Origin: Myxococcales bacterium
Lineage (GTDB): Bacteria > Myxococcota_A > Polyangia > Polyangiales > Polyangiaceae
Direction of reading: 5' to 3'
Length of the DNA: 64,000 bases
Assembly (NCBI GenBank): GCA_016712525.1
Contig: JADJQX010000007.1
Coordinates: 1,240,001 to 1,304,000 of the forward strand
Below are positions 1 to 8,331 of this stretch, in pieces (the stretch's first letter is position 1; each line of letters starts with the position of its first letter). Both the position numbers and the translations under genes were made by a program. The notes under the pieces were generated by a model. That model ran no database searches and was not told the origin of the DNA. It saw only the letters and a list, made by a program, of their open reading frames with translations.

Positions 1-501
1 CGAGGGCTCGACTACTACACGCGCACCCTCTTCGAGATCAAAGGCGCAAAAGAGAAGCTCGGCGCGGGTGACACGCTCATCGGCGGAGGCCGCTACGACG
101 GCATGGTCGAGGAGCTCGGGGGCCCGAGCGTGCCTGCCATCGGCTTCGCCGGCGGGCTCGAGCGCCTGCTCATCGCCACGGACGATTCCCCCGTCGAGCC
201 TCATGTCACGTGCTTCGTCGCTCCACTCGGCACGGGCACGACGTCCGCCGCCCTGTCGCTCGCGCGCGAGCTCCGCGCCGCCGGCATCGCGACCGAGGTC
301 GACACACGCGGAGCGACGCTGAAGGCCATGCTCCGCCGCGCGAGCGGCCTCGCCGCGCCCTACGCCCTCTTGCTCGGCGAGTCCGAGCTCGCCGACGGCG
401 TCGTCGAGGTGAAGGACCTCGCCGCGCACACCCAAGAGAAGGTCCCTCGGGGCGCGCTCGTCGCCCACCTCTCCGCGCGGCTCGCGGGGGCGACGTCGTG
501 A
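1..501 (+). CDS. hisS: Histidyl-tRNA synthetase, 3' part (5' end outside window)
   Basis: Charges tRNA-His with histidine in the cytoplasm. Only the last 166 codons are present. The fragment opens with RGLDYYTRT, the class II HisRS histidine-binding loop (HisA motif), followed by the glycine-rich GGGRYDG motif near residue 30 and GFAGGLERL, which matches motif 3. From about residue 70 to the end is an alpha/beta anticodon-binding domain. The stop codon overlaps the GTG start of the next gene by 4 bp (GTGA), so the two are probably translationally coupled. The reading frame is intact. The identity is firm; the only limitation is truncation by the window edge. Confidence 0.95.
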   Translation, partial: RGLDYYTRTLFEIKGAKEKLGAGDTLIGGGRYDGMVEELGGPSVPAIGFAGGLERLLIATDDSPVEPHVTCFVAPLGTGTTSAALSLARELRAAGIATEVDTRGATLKAMLRRASGLAAPYALLLGESELADGVVEVKDLAAHTQEKVPRGALVAHLSARLAGATS

Positions 502-2231
502 GCCGGAGGGCGGCCCTCGCCGCGCTCGTGCTCGCGCTCCTCCCCGGTACGGCGCTCGCGCAGGCCCCGCGAGGCCGAGGCCGCCCGGCTCCCCCGCCTC
601 CGGGACAAGGCGATCCGAGCGCCCAGGACGACGACGACGGCAAGGCCCCCATGCGGTCCGAGCCGCAGTCGAAGGCGCCGGACGATCCGCTCGCCGTGCC
701 CGACGAGATCAAAGATCGCATCGGCTCCGACGACGTCGACCAGACGCCGAGCCCCGTCGGGAGGCTCAAGCGCTCCTTTTTTCCCCTCTACGAAGAAGAG
801 CGCGGAGACTACCGGTTCCGCTTCCTCCCGCCCTTCTACCTCGAGCACACCCGGGGCGCCCCCGCGGCCGACGCGCCGACGAAGGTCTCGGCCCCCGACA
901 CCGAGTCGCTCTTCGGGCTCCTCTACTACCGGCGAAGGTCGCCACGTCACGACCGCGACATCGTGTTTCCGCTCGCGTGGCACGTCCGGGACGACGACTC
1001 CCGCACCTTCGTGCTCGGGCCGCTCGCCCACCGCGAGGCGCCCGGCGAGCACGACAACTGGGTCGCTCCGCTCGCCTTCACGGGCGCCCGGAAGGACGGC
1101 GGCTACTTCCACTTCCCGCTCCTCCTCACGTCGTCGCACTGGGGAAAGGACGGCGCGTTCACCCTGATCGGCCCCTACTTCCGCGATCGCACCGGGAGCG
1201 ACGTCGACCGCGGTGTGGCGCCCTTCTTCTTCCAGGGCGACAACGGGAACGTCGAGGGGGGTCGCAAGACCTACACCCTCATTCCGCCCCTCGCGTTTTA
1301 CCACCGCGAGCGCGAGGCCGACGAGAGCAGCTTCACGGTGGCGGGCCCCGTCATCACGCACGAGGACCCGAAGCGCTTCGTCTTCGACATCGCCCCGTTC
1401 TACTTCAGCATCCGTGGAAAGCCGGAGACGGGCGGGGTGCGTGAGTCGCACACGACGCTCTTTCCGTTCTTCCACTACGGCACGTCCCCGACCCAGAACC
1501 TCTTCGCGTTCCCCGGGTACCTCCACCGCACGACCCCCACGGTCGACACGACCGTCACGCCGTTTTTCGTGCACTCGACGACGCGCGCAGGCCGCACGAG
1601 CCTGACCACGGCCGGCCCGATCGTGCCGCTTTATTACGGCTACGAGGACAAGGACACGGACTTCCACGCCACGGGCGTCTTTCCCTTCTACTACGGCGAC
1701 AGGAGCCCCGAAGGGAAGACGCTCTGGACGCCGCTCTTCGCGCGGTTCGAGCGCTTCGGCGAGTCCCGCATGTACTGGGCCTTCCCGAACCTCACGGTCT
1801 CGCGCGGGTACAAGGGCTGGGAGACCGACCTCCACCCGATCCTCTACCTCGGCCGCAGCGAGAGCTCGTCGCACACCGTGCTCGCCCCCTTCTTGTGGGA
1901 TTTCACGAGCCCGAAATCCCGCGCCACCGTCGCGTTCCCGTTCTTCTGGCGCTTCGCCGACACGAAGACCCAAGAGATCACGCAGGTCGCGGGCAACACC
2001 GTCTACCTCCAGAAGCGCGCCGCAGGCGGGACCGGCCTCGATTGGCAGTTCCACTTCGCGCCGCTCTTCTCGTACGGCGAAAACCCGGCCGGGTACTTCT
2101 GGAACGTCCTCTTCGGCCTCGCGGGCTACAAGCGCCAGGGCTCGCTCTCGCAGATCAAGGCGTTCTGGTTGCCGATCACGCTCTCGGGGACCGACACGAA
2201 GGTCGCCCCGTTCGATCCGAACGCACGCTGA
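498..2231 (+). CDS. Secreted protein with repeated aromatic PFF/PFYYG modules, function unknown
   Basis: I do not recognise a named family. The 577-residue product starts with GTG at 498, chosen because it gives a clean signal peptide (RRAALAALVLALLPGTALA, cleavage near residue 22) and overlaps the hisS stop. After an acidic, proline-rich linker (about 25-65), the rest repeats short aromatic stretches such as APFFFQG, FPFFHYG, TPFFVHS, FPFYYGD and FPFFWRF, separated by charged turns every 40-60 residues. This alternation suggests many beta strands, possibly an outer-membrane or surface beta structure; that is inference. No cysteines or catalytic motifs stand out. The next gene is convergent, with a 60-bp gap. 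Confidence 0.75.
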   Translation: MSRRAALAALVLALLPGTALAQAPRGRGRPAPPPPGQGDPSAQDDDDGKAPMRSEPQSKAPDDPLAVPDEIKDRIGSDDVDQTPSPVGRLKRSFFPLYEEERGDYRFRFLPPFYLEHTRGAPAADAPTKVSAPDTESLFGLLYYRRRSPRHDRDIVFPLAWHVRDDDSRTFVLGPLAHREAPGEHDNWVAPLAFTGARKDGGYFHFPLLLTSSHWGKDGAFTLIGPYFRDRTGSDVDRGVAPFFFQGDNGNVEGGRKTYTLIPPLAFYHREREADESSFTVAGPVITHEDPKRFVFDIAPFYFSIRGKPETGGVRESHTTLFPFFHYGTSPTQNLFAFPGYLHRTTPTVDTTVTPFFVHSTTRAGRTSLTTAGPIVPLYYGYEDKDTDFHATGVFPFYYGDRSPEGKTLWTPLFARFERFGESRMYWAFPNLTVSRGYKGWETDLHPILYLGRSESSSHTVLAPFLWDFTSPKSRATVAFPFFWRFADTKTQEITQVAGNTVYLQKRAAGGTGLDWQFHFAPLFSYGENPAGYFWNVLFGLAGYKRQGSLSQIKAFWLPITLSGTDTKVAPFDPNAR

Positions 2232-2291
2232 CGGCAAGGCGCCATGAAACGGCGCCAGATTCTCTAATCGTATCGGCACATGAGCCGCACG

Positions 2292-3416
2292 TCATGGCCC
2301 GCGCTCGAGCACCTTCTCGAAGGCGTGGAGGGCGCGCTCGACGTCGGCCTCGGTCGTGTCCTCGCCCATCGACACGCGGACCGCTTCGCGCGCACGCGCA
2401 CCGAGGAGCGCGGCGACCACGGGAGACGGCTCGGCCGTACCGGCGCTGCACGCGCTCCCGCTCGACACCGAGACGCCCTCGAGATCGAGCGCGGCGACGA
2501 GCTCCGGCCCCTCCCACCCCGAGAAAAGAAGGCTCGTCACGTGCGGCGCGCGCGCCGGGGGAGAGAGCGCGGGAGGCCTCTCGGCGAACGTGGCGAGGCG
2601 CGCCTCGAAGCCGTCACGGAGCGCCGCGAGGGCCGCATACCGCGAGGGCCCCGTGGCAGCGAAGGCGAGCGCCGCGGCGAGCCCCGCAGCCGCCACGGGA
2701 TCGACGGTGCCGGGCCGGAGGCCACGCTCCTGCGAGCCCCCGAACACGTACGGGTGGAGCTTTACCCCGGGCTTCGTCGCGAGCGCCCCGATCCCCTTCG
2801 GGCCCCGCGCCTTGTGCGCCGCGATGGCGATCGTGTCCGCGCCGAACACGAAATCGAGGCTCACGCGCCCTACGGCCTGCACGGCGTCGACGTGGACTTT
2901 GGCGCCCGCGAGGTGCGCGAGCGCGATCGCTTCGGCGACGGGTTGGAGGGCGCCCGTCTCCTGGTTCACGGCCTGGAGCGCGACGAGGCGGACGTTGCCC
3001 GCCCCGAGCGCACGTTCGAGCTCCCCGAGCCGCACCACCCCTCCGGCCTCGAGGCCGAGCCACACGACGTCGCAGAGGCCCTCGGACGCGAGCGCCTCGG
3101 CGACCCGCACGATCGACGGGTGCTCGGCGCGCGACGTCACGAGGACGCCGCCTTTGCCGCGCGAGAACGCCGAGCGCAGCGCGAGGTTGTTCGCCTCGGT
3201 GCCCCCCGACGTGAGCACGACGTCGCGCCCGTCGTACCCGAAGAGCGAAGCCACGGCGCTCCGTGCCGCCTCGAGGTGCCGCCGCGCGGCTCGCCCATCG
3301 CCATGAACGCTCGCGGGGTTCGCCCACGCCGTCCGCATGACCTCGCCCATCGCGACGATCACCTCGGGCCTCGGCGGGGTCGTCGCGTTCCAGTCGAGGT
3401 ACACACGGGCGCTCAT
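2292..3416 (-). CDS. Cysteine desulfurase, NifS/IscS family
   Basis: PLP-dependent enzyme that takes sulfur from cysteine for Fe-S clusters or thiolation of tRNA. The 374-residue length is typical. Visible family features are LDWNATTPP at the N-terminus, TSGGTEANN near residue 70 (PLP phosphate loop), AEHPS with His99, the PLP aspartate region VHVDAVQ (Asp177), the Schiff-base lysine in AAHKARGPKG (Lys202), and the catalytic cysteine in SSGSACSAG (Cys323). The short active-site loop is NifS/IscS-like. It overlaps the upstream kinase gene by 4 bp. No iscU or iscA is nearby, so the sulfur acceptor cannot be named. I leave the symbol blank because IscS and NifS paralogs are not separable here. 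Confidence 0.92.
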   Translation of the reverse strand: MSARVYLDWNATTPPRPEVIVAMGEVMRTAWANPASVHGDGRAARRHLEAARSAVASLFGYDGRDVVLTSGGTEANNLALRSAFSRGKGGVLVTSRAEHPSIVRVAEALASEGLCDVVWLGLEAGGVVRLGELERALGAGNVRLVALQAVNQETGALQPVAEAIALAHLAGAKVHVDAVQAVGRVSLDFVFGADTIAIAAHKARGPKGIGALATKPGVKLHPYVFGGSQERGLRPGTVDPVAAAGLAAALAFAATGPSRYAALAALRDGFEARLATFAERPPALSPPARAPHVTSLLFSGWEGPELVAALDLEGVSVSSGSACSAGTAEPSPVVAALLGARAREAVRVSMGEDTTEADVERALHAFEKVLERGP

Positions 3417-4633
3417 GCGCCCTCGGCCACGAGCTGCGGCGCGCGCTTCGCCACGGAGAGCCGAAAGCAGCCGCCACCGAGGAACATGCCCTCGATCGTG
3501 GCGCCCTCCGGGACGAGCACCACGTCGCCGCCGAGGCCCCGCGCCACCTTGCGCGCGATCGCGAGCCCGACGCCCACGCCGCCGAACGCCCGCGTGACCG
3601 AGCCGTCGACCTGGTAGAACGGCTCGAAGATACGCTCGGCGCGGTCCTCGGGGACGCCCTCTCCGGTGTCGGCCACCACGACCTCGAACGTGTCGGGGGT
3701 CGAGCTCACCGAGACCCCGACGATCCCGCCGTCGGGCGCAAATTTCACTGCGTTATCGACGATTTGCCCGATCGCTCGGCTCAGCCGATCCGAGTCCGAG
3801 TACCCCTCGAGGCCGCCCTTCGGGAGCTCCTCGAGGAGCGTGAGCTTCTTCTCGTCGACCTTGTCGGCGAAGTGGGCGAGCGTGCGGCGCACCGTGTCCA
3901 CGAAGTCGTAGTCGCGGTGGAAAAAGCGCATCTTCCCGGTCTCGAGCGCGGTGACGTCGACGAGGTTGTCGAGCACGCCACGGAGCCTGCGCACCGAGTC
4001 GTCCATGGCGCGGAGCGCTTTCATCTGCGACTTGTTCACGTCGCCGAGCTCTTCGTCGAGCAGCATGCGCAGGTAGCCGACGATGGGGGTGAGCGGCGTC
4101 GCGAGCTCGTGCGACACGTTCCGGTAGAACTCGACGCGCAGCCGGTCCATGTCCCGAAGCCGCTCGTTCGCCGCCGAGAGCTCGGCCACCTTCTGCTCGA
4201 GGTGCGCCACGATGCGCCCGCTCTGCATACGAAGCCGCTCACCCGTGGCGTCCGAGAACGAGACGAGGCTCGGCCGAAACCCCTTCAGGTACCGCCCGAC
4301 CTCCGCGGCGAACTTCCGCGCGTCGATCGGCTTCTGGAGAAAACCGTCGCACCCGACGGCCAGGCTCGTCTCGCGGTCGCCCTCGGCCGTGATCGCGATG
4401 ATGGGCACACGCGCGAGCGCCGCCTCGGTTCGCAACCGGAGGGTGACCTCGTACCCGTCGAGACCCGGGAGGTTGATGTCGACGAGGACGAGATCGGGGC
4501 GCTCGGCGAGCGCGAGCCGGACCCCCTCGACGCCGTCGGCCGCGTCGACGACCTCGTGCCCCTCGGCCAAGAGCAGCTTCCGGACGAGCAAGCGATTGCG
4601 AGGGTCGTCTTCGATGTGGAGAACGCGGGCCAT
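3413..4633 (-). CDS. Response regulator-sensor histidine kinase hybrid (REC-HisKA-HATPase)
   Basis: A cytoplasmic two-component protein of 406 residues with no membrane segment. The N-terminal receiver domain (1-120) has the acidic pair ED at 8-9, phospho-acceptor Asp52 in VDINLPG and conserved Lys101 in QKP. A coiled linker (140-165) leads to the HisKA H-box RNVSHELATP (His175). The HATPase domain has the N-box QIVDNAVKF (Asn294), the G1 box ADTGEGVPED (322-330) and the G2 box GGVGVGLAIARK. Receiver-first order means it is probably controlled by another kinase through Asp52. It overlaps the cysteine desulfurase gene by 4 bp, so the two are co-translated. The partner regulator is not in the window. 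Confidence 0.92.
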   Translation of the reverse strand: MARVLHIEDDPRNRLLVRKLLLAEGHEVVDAADGVEGVRLALAERPDLVLVDINLPGLDGYEVTLRLRTEAALARVPIIAITAEGDRETSLAVGCDGFLQKPIDARKFAAEVGRYLKGFRPSLVSFSDATGERLRMQSGRIVAHLEQKVAELSAANERLRDMDRLRVEFYRNVSHELATPLTPIVGYLRMLLDEELGDVNKSQMKALRAMDDSVRRLRGVLDNLVDVTALETGKMRFFHRDYDFVDTVRRTLAHFADKVDEKKLTLLEELPKGGLEGYSDSDRLSRAIGQIVDNAVKFAPDGGIVGVSVSSTPDTFEVVVADTGEGVPEDRAERIFEPFYQVDGSVTRAFGGVGVGLAIARKVARGLGGDVVLVPEGATIEGMFLGGGCFRLSVAKRAPQLVAEGA

Positions 4634-4826
4634 GGAAAAGCGCTCCGGGGCACGAGCCGCGGGACCAGGGCGGGCCGAGCGCGCGCCTCGGTCCGGGGGG
4701 CCGAATCGCCGTACGCTCGCTCATTTCATGGGATTTGTCACTCGACGGGGCGCCACCCGCCCGACGGGGCCGGACACACGACGGGGGCTTTACAACGCGG
4801 CGGATAAAGGTAGGTTGCCGGGGCTC

Positions 4827-5408
4827 ATGGTCCAAAGAACCCGCCTTTTTGCCTCGGTCCTCGCGCTCGGCCTCGGCCTCGGCTCGATCGGTTGCTCCAA
4901 GCTCACGGCCCCCCAAGACGAGGAGCCCGTGACCGTGACGAAGGAGCCGGCAGGCGGCGCGGAAAAGCCGGCCGCGAACCCGCACGGCGACAACCCGCAC
5001 GGCGACAACCCGCACGGCGAGAAGCCCAAAGACCCCGAGAAGCCCAAGGAGCCCGAGAAGCCCAAGGAGCCCGAGAAGCCCCTCGAGAAGAAGGACCTCA
5101 CCGTCGGCAAAGGCCCCGAGGCCAAGGCCGGGGACTTCATCTCCGTCCACTACGTGGGCACCCTCACGGACGGGAAAGAGTTCGACGCCTCACGTAAACA
5201 CGGGAAACCCTTCGACTTTCAGCTCGGCCAAGGCAACGTCATCAAGGGCTGGGACGAGGGCGTGAAGGGCATGAAGCCCGGCGGAAAACGAAAGCTCGTG
5301 ATCCCGCCGTCGATGGCCTACGGCGACCGCGGCGCTCCGCCCGTGATCCCCCCGGGCGCCACGCTCGTGTTCGAGGTCGAGCTCCTCGAGATCAAGAAGA
5401 AGCCATGA
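4827..5408 (+). CDS. FKBP-type peptidyl-prolyl isomerase lipoprotein
   Basis: Periplasmic or outer-membrane protein-folding catalyst. The ATG at 4827 gives a 193-residue protein with a lipoprotein signal whose lipobox GSIGC places the lipidated cysteine at 23. A low-complexity spacer (about 55-95) holds three NPHGD/E repeats and a run of PKEPEK repeats. The FKBP domain follows, with SVHYVGTLTDGKEFDAS, GQGNVIKGWDEGVKGMK, the basic RKLVIPPSMAYGDRG and the terminal LVFEVELLEI, so all core active-site aromatics are present. The stop overlaps the ATG of the next isomerase gene (ATGA), which makes a two-isomerase operon. The 193-bp gap upstream separates it from the divergent kinase gene. Confidence 0.93.
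   Translation: MVQRTRLFASVLALGLGLGSIGCSKLTAPQDEEPVTVTKEPAGGAEKPAANPHGDNPHGDNPHGEKPKDPEKPKEPEKPKEPEKPLEKKDLTVGKGPEAKAGDFISVHYVGTLTDGKEFDASRKHGKPFDFQLGQGNVIKGWDEGVKGMKPGGKRKLVIPPSMAYGDRGAPPVIPPGATLVFEVELLEIKKKP
4977..5087 (+). repeat. Short in-frame tandem repeats in the FKBP lipoprotein spacer
   Basis: Three adjacent 15-bp units encoding NPHGD/E (4977-5021) are followed by three 18-bp units encoding KPKEPE-type repeats (5022-5075) and a partial unit. The units are nearly identical at DNA level, so the spacer length is likely to vary by slippage between strains. Confidence 0.85.
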
Positions 5409-5947
5409 CGGGCCGCGGGCTCGCGCTCGCGTCGCTCCTCGCGGCGGCGGCGCTCGGCTGCGGCACGGCGCAGGTCGTCGCGGCGGCCCCCGAAGGCACG
5501 GCGGCCGAGGCCAAGTCTTCCGCAGCCGCGGTCCCGTCCGAGGCTCCCTCGAGCTCCGCGGCCGAACCGGTCGGCGAGAGCGCGCCCCCCGCCCCCAAGC
5601 CCTCTCCCTCGGGCGTCGCGCCCAAAGAGGTCGGCGCGCGCCACGTGCTCGTCCAGTACGTGGGGGCCGAGCGGGCTCCGGCGTCGGTCGTCCGCACGCG
5701 GGAGCAAGCCGAGGCGCTCGCACAAAAGGTCCTCGCGCGGGCGCGGCGTGGCGAGAGCTTCACGCGCCTCGCGACCGAATACTCCGACGAGCCCGGCGCT
5801 GCCGGCCGTGGGGGCGCCCTCGGCAAATTCGGCCGCGGAAAAATGGCTCCGGCGTTCGAAGAGGCCGCGTTCCGCCTCGCGGTCGGCGAGGTGTCGAACG
5901 TGGTGGAGACGCCCTTCGGCTTCCACGTGATCGTCCGCACCGAGTAG
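5405..5947 (+). CDS. Parvulin-type (PpiC) peptidyl-prolyl isomerase lipoprotein
   Basis: A second, unrelated-fold isomerase of 180 residues for extracytoplasmic folding. The signal ends in AALGC (lipidated Cys19). An Ala/Pro/Ser-rich spacer (20-75) is followed by a complete rotamase domain: ARHVLVQYVG, then RGESFTRLATEYSDEPGA, GGALGKFGRGKMAPAFEEA and TPFGFHVIVRTE at the end. These are the PpiC/SurA core motifs. It overlaps the FKBP gene by 4 bp, so the pair should be made in fixed ratio. The short 60-bp gap to lnt, a lipoprotein-maturation gene on the same strand, makes a common theme of envelope protein maturation plausible. Confidence 0.92.
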   Translation: MTGRGLALASLLAAAALGCGTAQVVAAAPEGTAAEAKSSAAAVPSEAPSSSAAEPVGESAPPAPKPSPSGVAPKEVGARHVLVQYVGAERAPASVVRTREQAEALAQKVLARARRGESFTRLATEYSDEPGAAGRGGALGKFGRGKMAPAFEEAAFRLAVGEVSNVVETPFGFHVIVRTE

Positions 5948-6007
5948 GCCGCGGTCCGTCGCCCCGGGCCTCACGTTTTCCTTCCACCGCGCACGGATGC
6001 CCCGCCC

Positions 6008-7609
6008 ATGACCGCCACCTCGGAACGCCCTCTAAGGCCCCTGCCCGCAGGCCTCGCCGCGCTCGGGGCATGCATCTCGGGTCTCTTCTACTTCCTCGCG
6101 TTCCCGGGCATCGACCTGTGGCCGTTCGCGCTCGTCGCGTTCGTGCCTTTCTACATCGCGCTCGAAGGTCAGGCGCCGAAGCGCGCCGCGTGGCTCGGCC
6201 TCCTCCAAGGGGCCACCATGAACGCCACCGGGTTCTACTGGCTCATGGGCATGCTGAAGACCTTCAGCGGGTTCCCGGCGCCCATTTGCGCGTTCTTCGT
6301 CTTGATCGTCGCCACGTTCCAAGGCGGGCGTTCGGCGCTGCACGGCTACCTCTACGCGCGCATCCGCCAGCGCTTCGCCGTCGAAGGCCGCGACCCCGGC
6401 GCGCTCCGTCCGCTCGTGTTCCTGGGCACGTTCGCCGCGGCCGAGCTCGTCTTCCCTGCCCTCTTCACCTGGTACTTCGCCGGAGTCACGCACGACACGC
6501 CGGTGCTCGCCCAGACCGCCGATCTCGCCGGCCCGATCCTCGTCGGGGTCGTGCTCCTCTGCACCAACGTCGCCGCGGGCGAGCTGCTCTTGGCCAAGCT
6601 CGAGCGACGCACGCTCGACCGCAGGATCCCCGGCGTGGCGCTCGGCGTGTTCGCCCTCGCCCTCGTGTACGGCCTCGCACGCATCGCGCAGATCGACGCG
6701 AAGGCCGCGGCCGCCGAGCCGCTCAAGGTCGGCCTCGTGCAAGGCAACCTCGGGCTCATGCAGAAGCGCGAGGATCCGGGCGAGGGCCTCCGTCGCCACA
6801 AGCGGCTCACCCAGGAGCTCCGCCAGAAGGGCGCCGAGCTCGTCGTGTGGAGCGAGTCGTCGGTGACCTTCGCCGTGCCCGAGGCGATGTACGGGCCGTT
6901 CATGAAGGACCGCGTGTCGGGCTCGGCCGGCGTGCCGCTCATCTTCGGCGCCGTCGTCTACCGCGTCGACCCGGACCGCGAGCGCTGGTTCAACACCGCC
7001 CTCTCGTCGAACCAAAAGGGCGACGTCACGGCCCGCTACGACAAACACTACCTCCTCGCGTTCGGCGAGTACCTGCCCTTCGGCGAAGAGCTCCCGATCC
7101 TCCACAAGTGGTCGCCCAACAGCGGTAGGTTCTCGAAAGGAAAGGAGTTTTCGCCTCTCCTTTTCACGCGCGACGGCAAGGATCACAAGCTCGGCACGCT
7201 CATCTGTTACGAGGACATCCTCCCGCGTTTCACGAACGATCTCGTGAACGAGGCGAAGCCCGACCTCCTCGTGAACATCACGAACGACGCCTGGTTCGGC
7301 GACACGCTCGAGCCGTGGCAGCACCTCGCGCTCGCCAAGATGCGGGCCGTGGAGCACCACCGCTACCTCGTCCGCGCGACGAACAGCGGCGTGTCGGCCG
7401 TCATCGATCCCGTGGGGCGCACGCTCGGCCACACGAAGACCTTCCAGCCCGAGACCCTCGAGGCCACCGTGCACTTCTTGAGCGACGGCACCCTCTACGA
7501 GGTCGTCGGCGACGCGCCGTGGCTGCTCGTCACGGTCGCGATGCTCTACCTCGCCTTCCTCGCCAAGCCGAAGAAGCCCACCCCCGTCGAGGCCCCAAAG
7601 GTCGCGTAA
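6008..7609 (+). CDS. lnt: Apolipoprotein N-acyltransferase
   Basis: Inner-membrane enzyme that transfers the third acyl chain from phospholipid to the N-terminal cysteine of lipoproteins. The 533-residue product has several hydrophobic segments up to about residue 230, then the periplasmic nitrilase-like domain (240-495), then a last membrane helix. The catalytic triad of the family is visible: Glu283 in VVWSESS, Lys346 in YDKHYLLAFGEYLPFGE and Cys400 in LICYEDILP. NDAWFGDTLEPWQHL and RATNSGVSAVIDP are further family signatures. It sits directly after two lipoprotein genes. The downstream neighbour is convergent, with only 7 bp between stops. Confidence 0.96.
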   Translation: MTATSERPLRPLPAGLAALGACISGLFYFLAFPGIDLWPFALVAFVPFYIALEGQAPKRAAWLGLLQGATMNATGFYWLMGMLKTFSGFPAPICAFFVLIVATFQGGRSALHGYLYARIRQRFAVEGRDPGALRPLVFLGTFAAAELVFPALFTWYFAGVTHDTPVLAQTADLAGPILVGVVLLCTNVAAGELLLAKLERRTLDRRIPGVALGVFALALVYGLARIAQIDAKAAAAEPLKVGLVQGNLGLMQKREDPGEGLRRHKRLTQELRQKGAELVVWSESSVTFAVPEAMYGPFMKDRVSGSAGVPLIFGAVVYRVDPDRERWFNTALSSNQKGDVTARYDKHYLLAFGEYLPFGEELPILHKWSPNSGRFSKGKEFSPLLFTRDGKDHKLGTLICYEDILPRFTNDLVNEAKPDLLVNITNDAWFGDTLEPWQHLALAKMRAVEHHRYLVRATNSGVSAVIDPVGRTLGHTKTFQPETLEATVHFLSDGTLYEVVGDAPWLLVTVAMLYLAFLAKPKKPTPVEAPKVA

Positions 7610-7616
7610 CCATCGG

Positions 7617-7829
7617 TTATTGTTTCACTTTCTCCGCACGACGCAGCCCTCGTAGCCTCGCCCCTTGGCCCACGACCGTCGCCGCGAGAGCGAGCGTCGC
7701 GAGCGGGAAGAGCACGAAGAAGAGGCCCGCGTTGATGTCACGGTACGAGAGGCCGAGAGCACGCCCCAAGGCGAGCTCGACGTCGACACACGCGACGTAG
7801 GCCATCGTGCCGAGCTCCGTGAGCGTCAT
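7617..7829 (-). CDS. Small single-helix membrane protein, function unknown
   Basis: A 70-residue protein. The ATG at 7829 was chosen because it overlaps the stop of the upstream gene by 4 bp. An N-terminal part (residues 1-35, with a Cys at 14) is followed by one strong membrane helix (about 38-54, LFFVLFPLATLALAATVV) and a basic tail rich in Arg/Lys, giving an N-out/C-in prediction. I know no family for it. It appears to be the translationally coupled partner of the larger membrane protein encoded just upstream. It is too short for confident homology, but the coding signal (overlap, composition, good topology) is consistent. Confidence 0.65.
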   Translation of the reverse strand: MTLTELGTMAYVACVDVELALGRALGLSYRDINAGLFFVLFPLATLALAATVVGQGARLRGLRRAEKVKQ

Positions 7830-8242
7830 GGCTGCCTCGACGCTCGCAGCGCCCCGAGCTTCGCCCGTTGCCAGGCGGCCACGCCGAAGAGCCCGAGCAG
7901 GAGCGAAGGCCATCCGAACGCGAGCAGGAGCAGGTTCGCGGCGCCGTAGCCTACACGAGGGTCGTCGGAGAGCCCGTGACCCGCTCGCGCGAGCCCACGG
8001 ATCGTGGCGCCGAAGAGCCCGCGATCGCCCGAGAGCCACGGCGGGAGCCTCGCGCCGTGCGAACAGCCGTGGTTGTGGCACGCCCACGTGCACACCGTCG
8101 TGTGACGAGCCTCGCTCGGCACGTGGGTGCGCAGCCCGGCCCCGCTCGCGCCGAGGACCCCGACGAAGACACCGATCGTGACGAGAGCGGCGAGCGCCGA
8201 CGCACGAACGGCGACGAGCACGGAGACCTCGCGCATCTTCAC
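7826..8242 (-). CDS. Membrane protein with a Cys/His-rich central loop, function unknown
   Basis: A 138-residue protein with a first hydrophobic helix (about 8-32), an extracytoplasmic loop, and a second helix pair (about 100-125). The loop contains CTWACHNHGCSHG: four Cys/His-rich positions arranged as C-x3-C-H-x-H-x-C-x-H. That could bind a metal; the spacing is one residue longer than a standard heme motif (CxxCH), so I do not call it a cytochrome. It overlaps the next small membrane gene by 4 bp. The preceding 89 bp separate it from lptE on the same strand. Function is unknown. Confidence 0.7.
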   Translation of the reverse strand: MKMREVSVLVAVRASALAALVTIGVFVGVLGASGAGLRTHVPSEARHTTVCTWACHNHGCSHGARLPPWLSGDRGLFGATIRGLARAGHGLSDDPRVGYGAANLLLLAFGWPSLLLGLFGVAAWQRAKLGALRASRQP

Positions 8243-8331
8243 ACCGCAAGTGTGCGACCTTCGCCGAGGCCTCGGGGCACAAGATCGCGGGAGCGGTCGA
8301 AGGTGCGGGGCGAACGGCCGCGCGCGGCGGG

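Noticed and set aside
2238..2256. GGCGCC inverted repeat between convergent genes as a terminator
   Set aside because: The stem is only six bases, each arm is self-palindromic and no T run follows.
2280..3617. Long open frame opposite the cysteine desulfurase
   Set aside because: Composition is typical of an antisense shadow and the opposite strand encodes an intact enzyme.
8050..8110. C-x3-CH motif as a heme site in the small membrane protein
   Set aside because: Standard heme attachment needs CxxCH; the extra residue and lack of a partner make it only a metal-site candidate.
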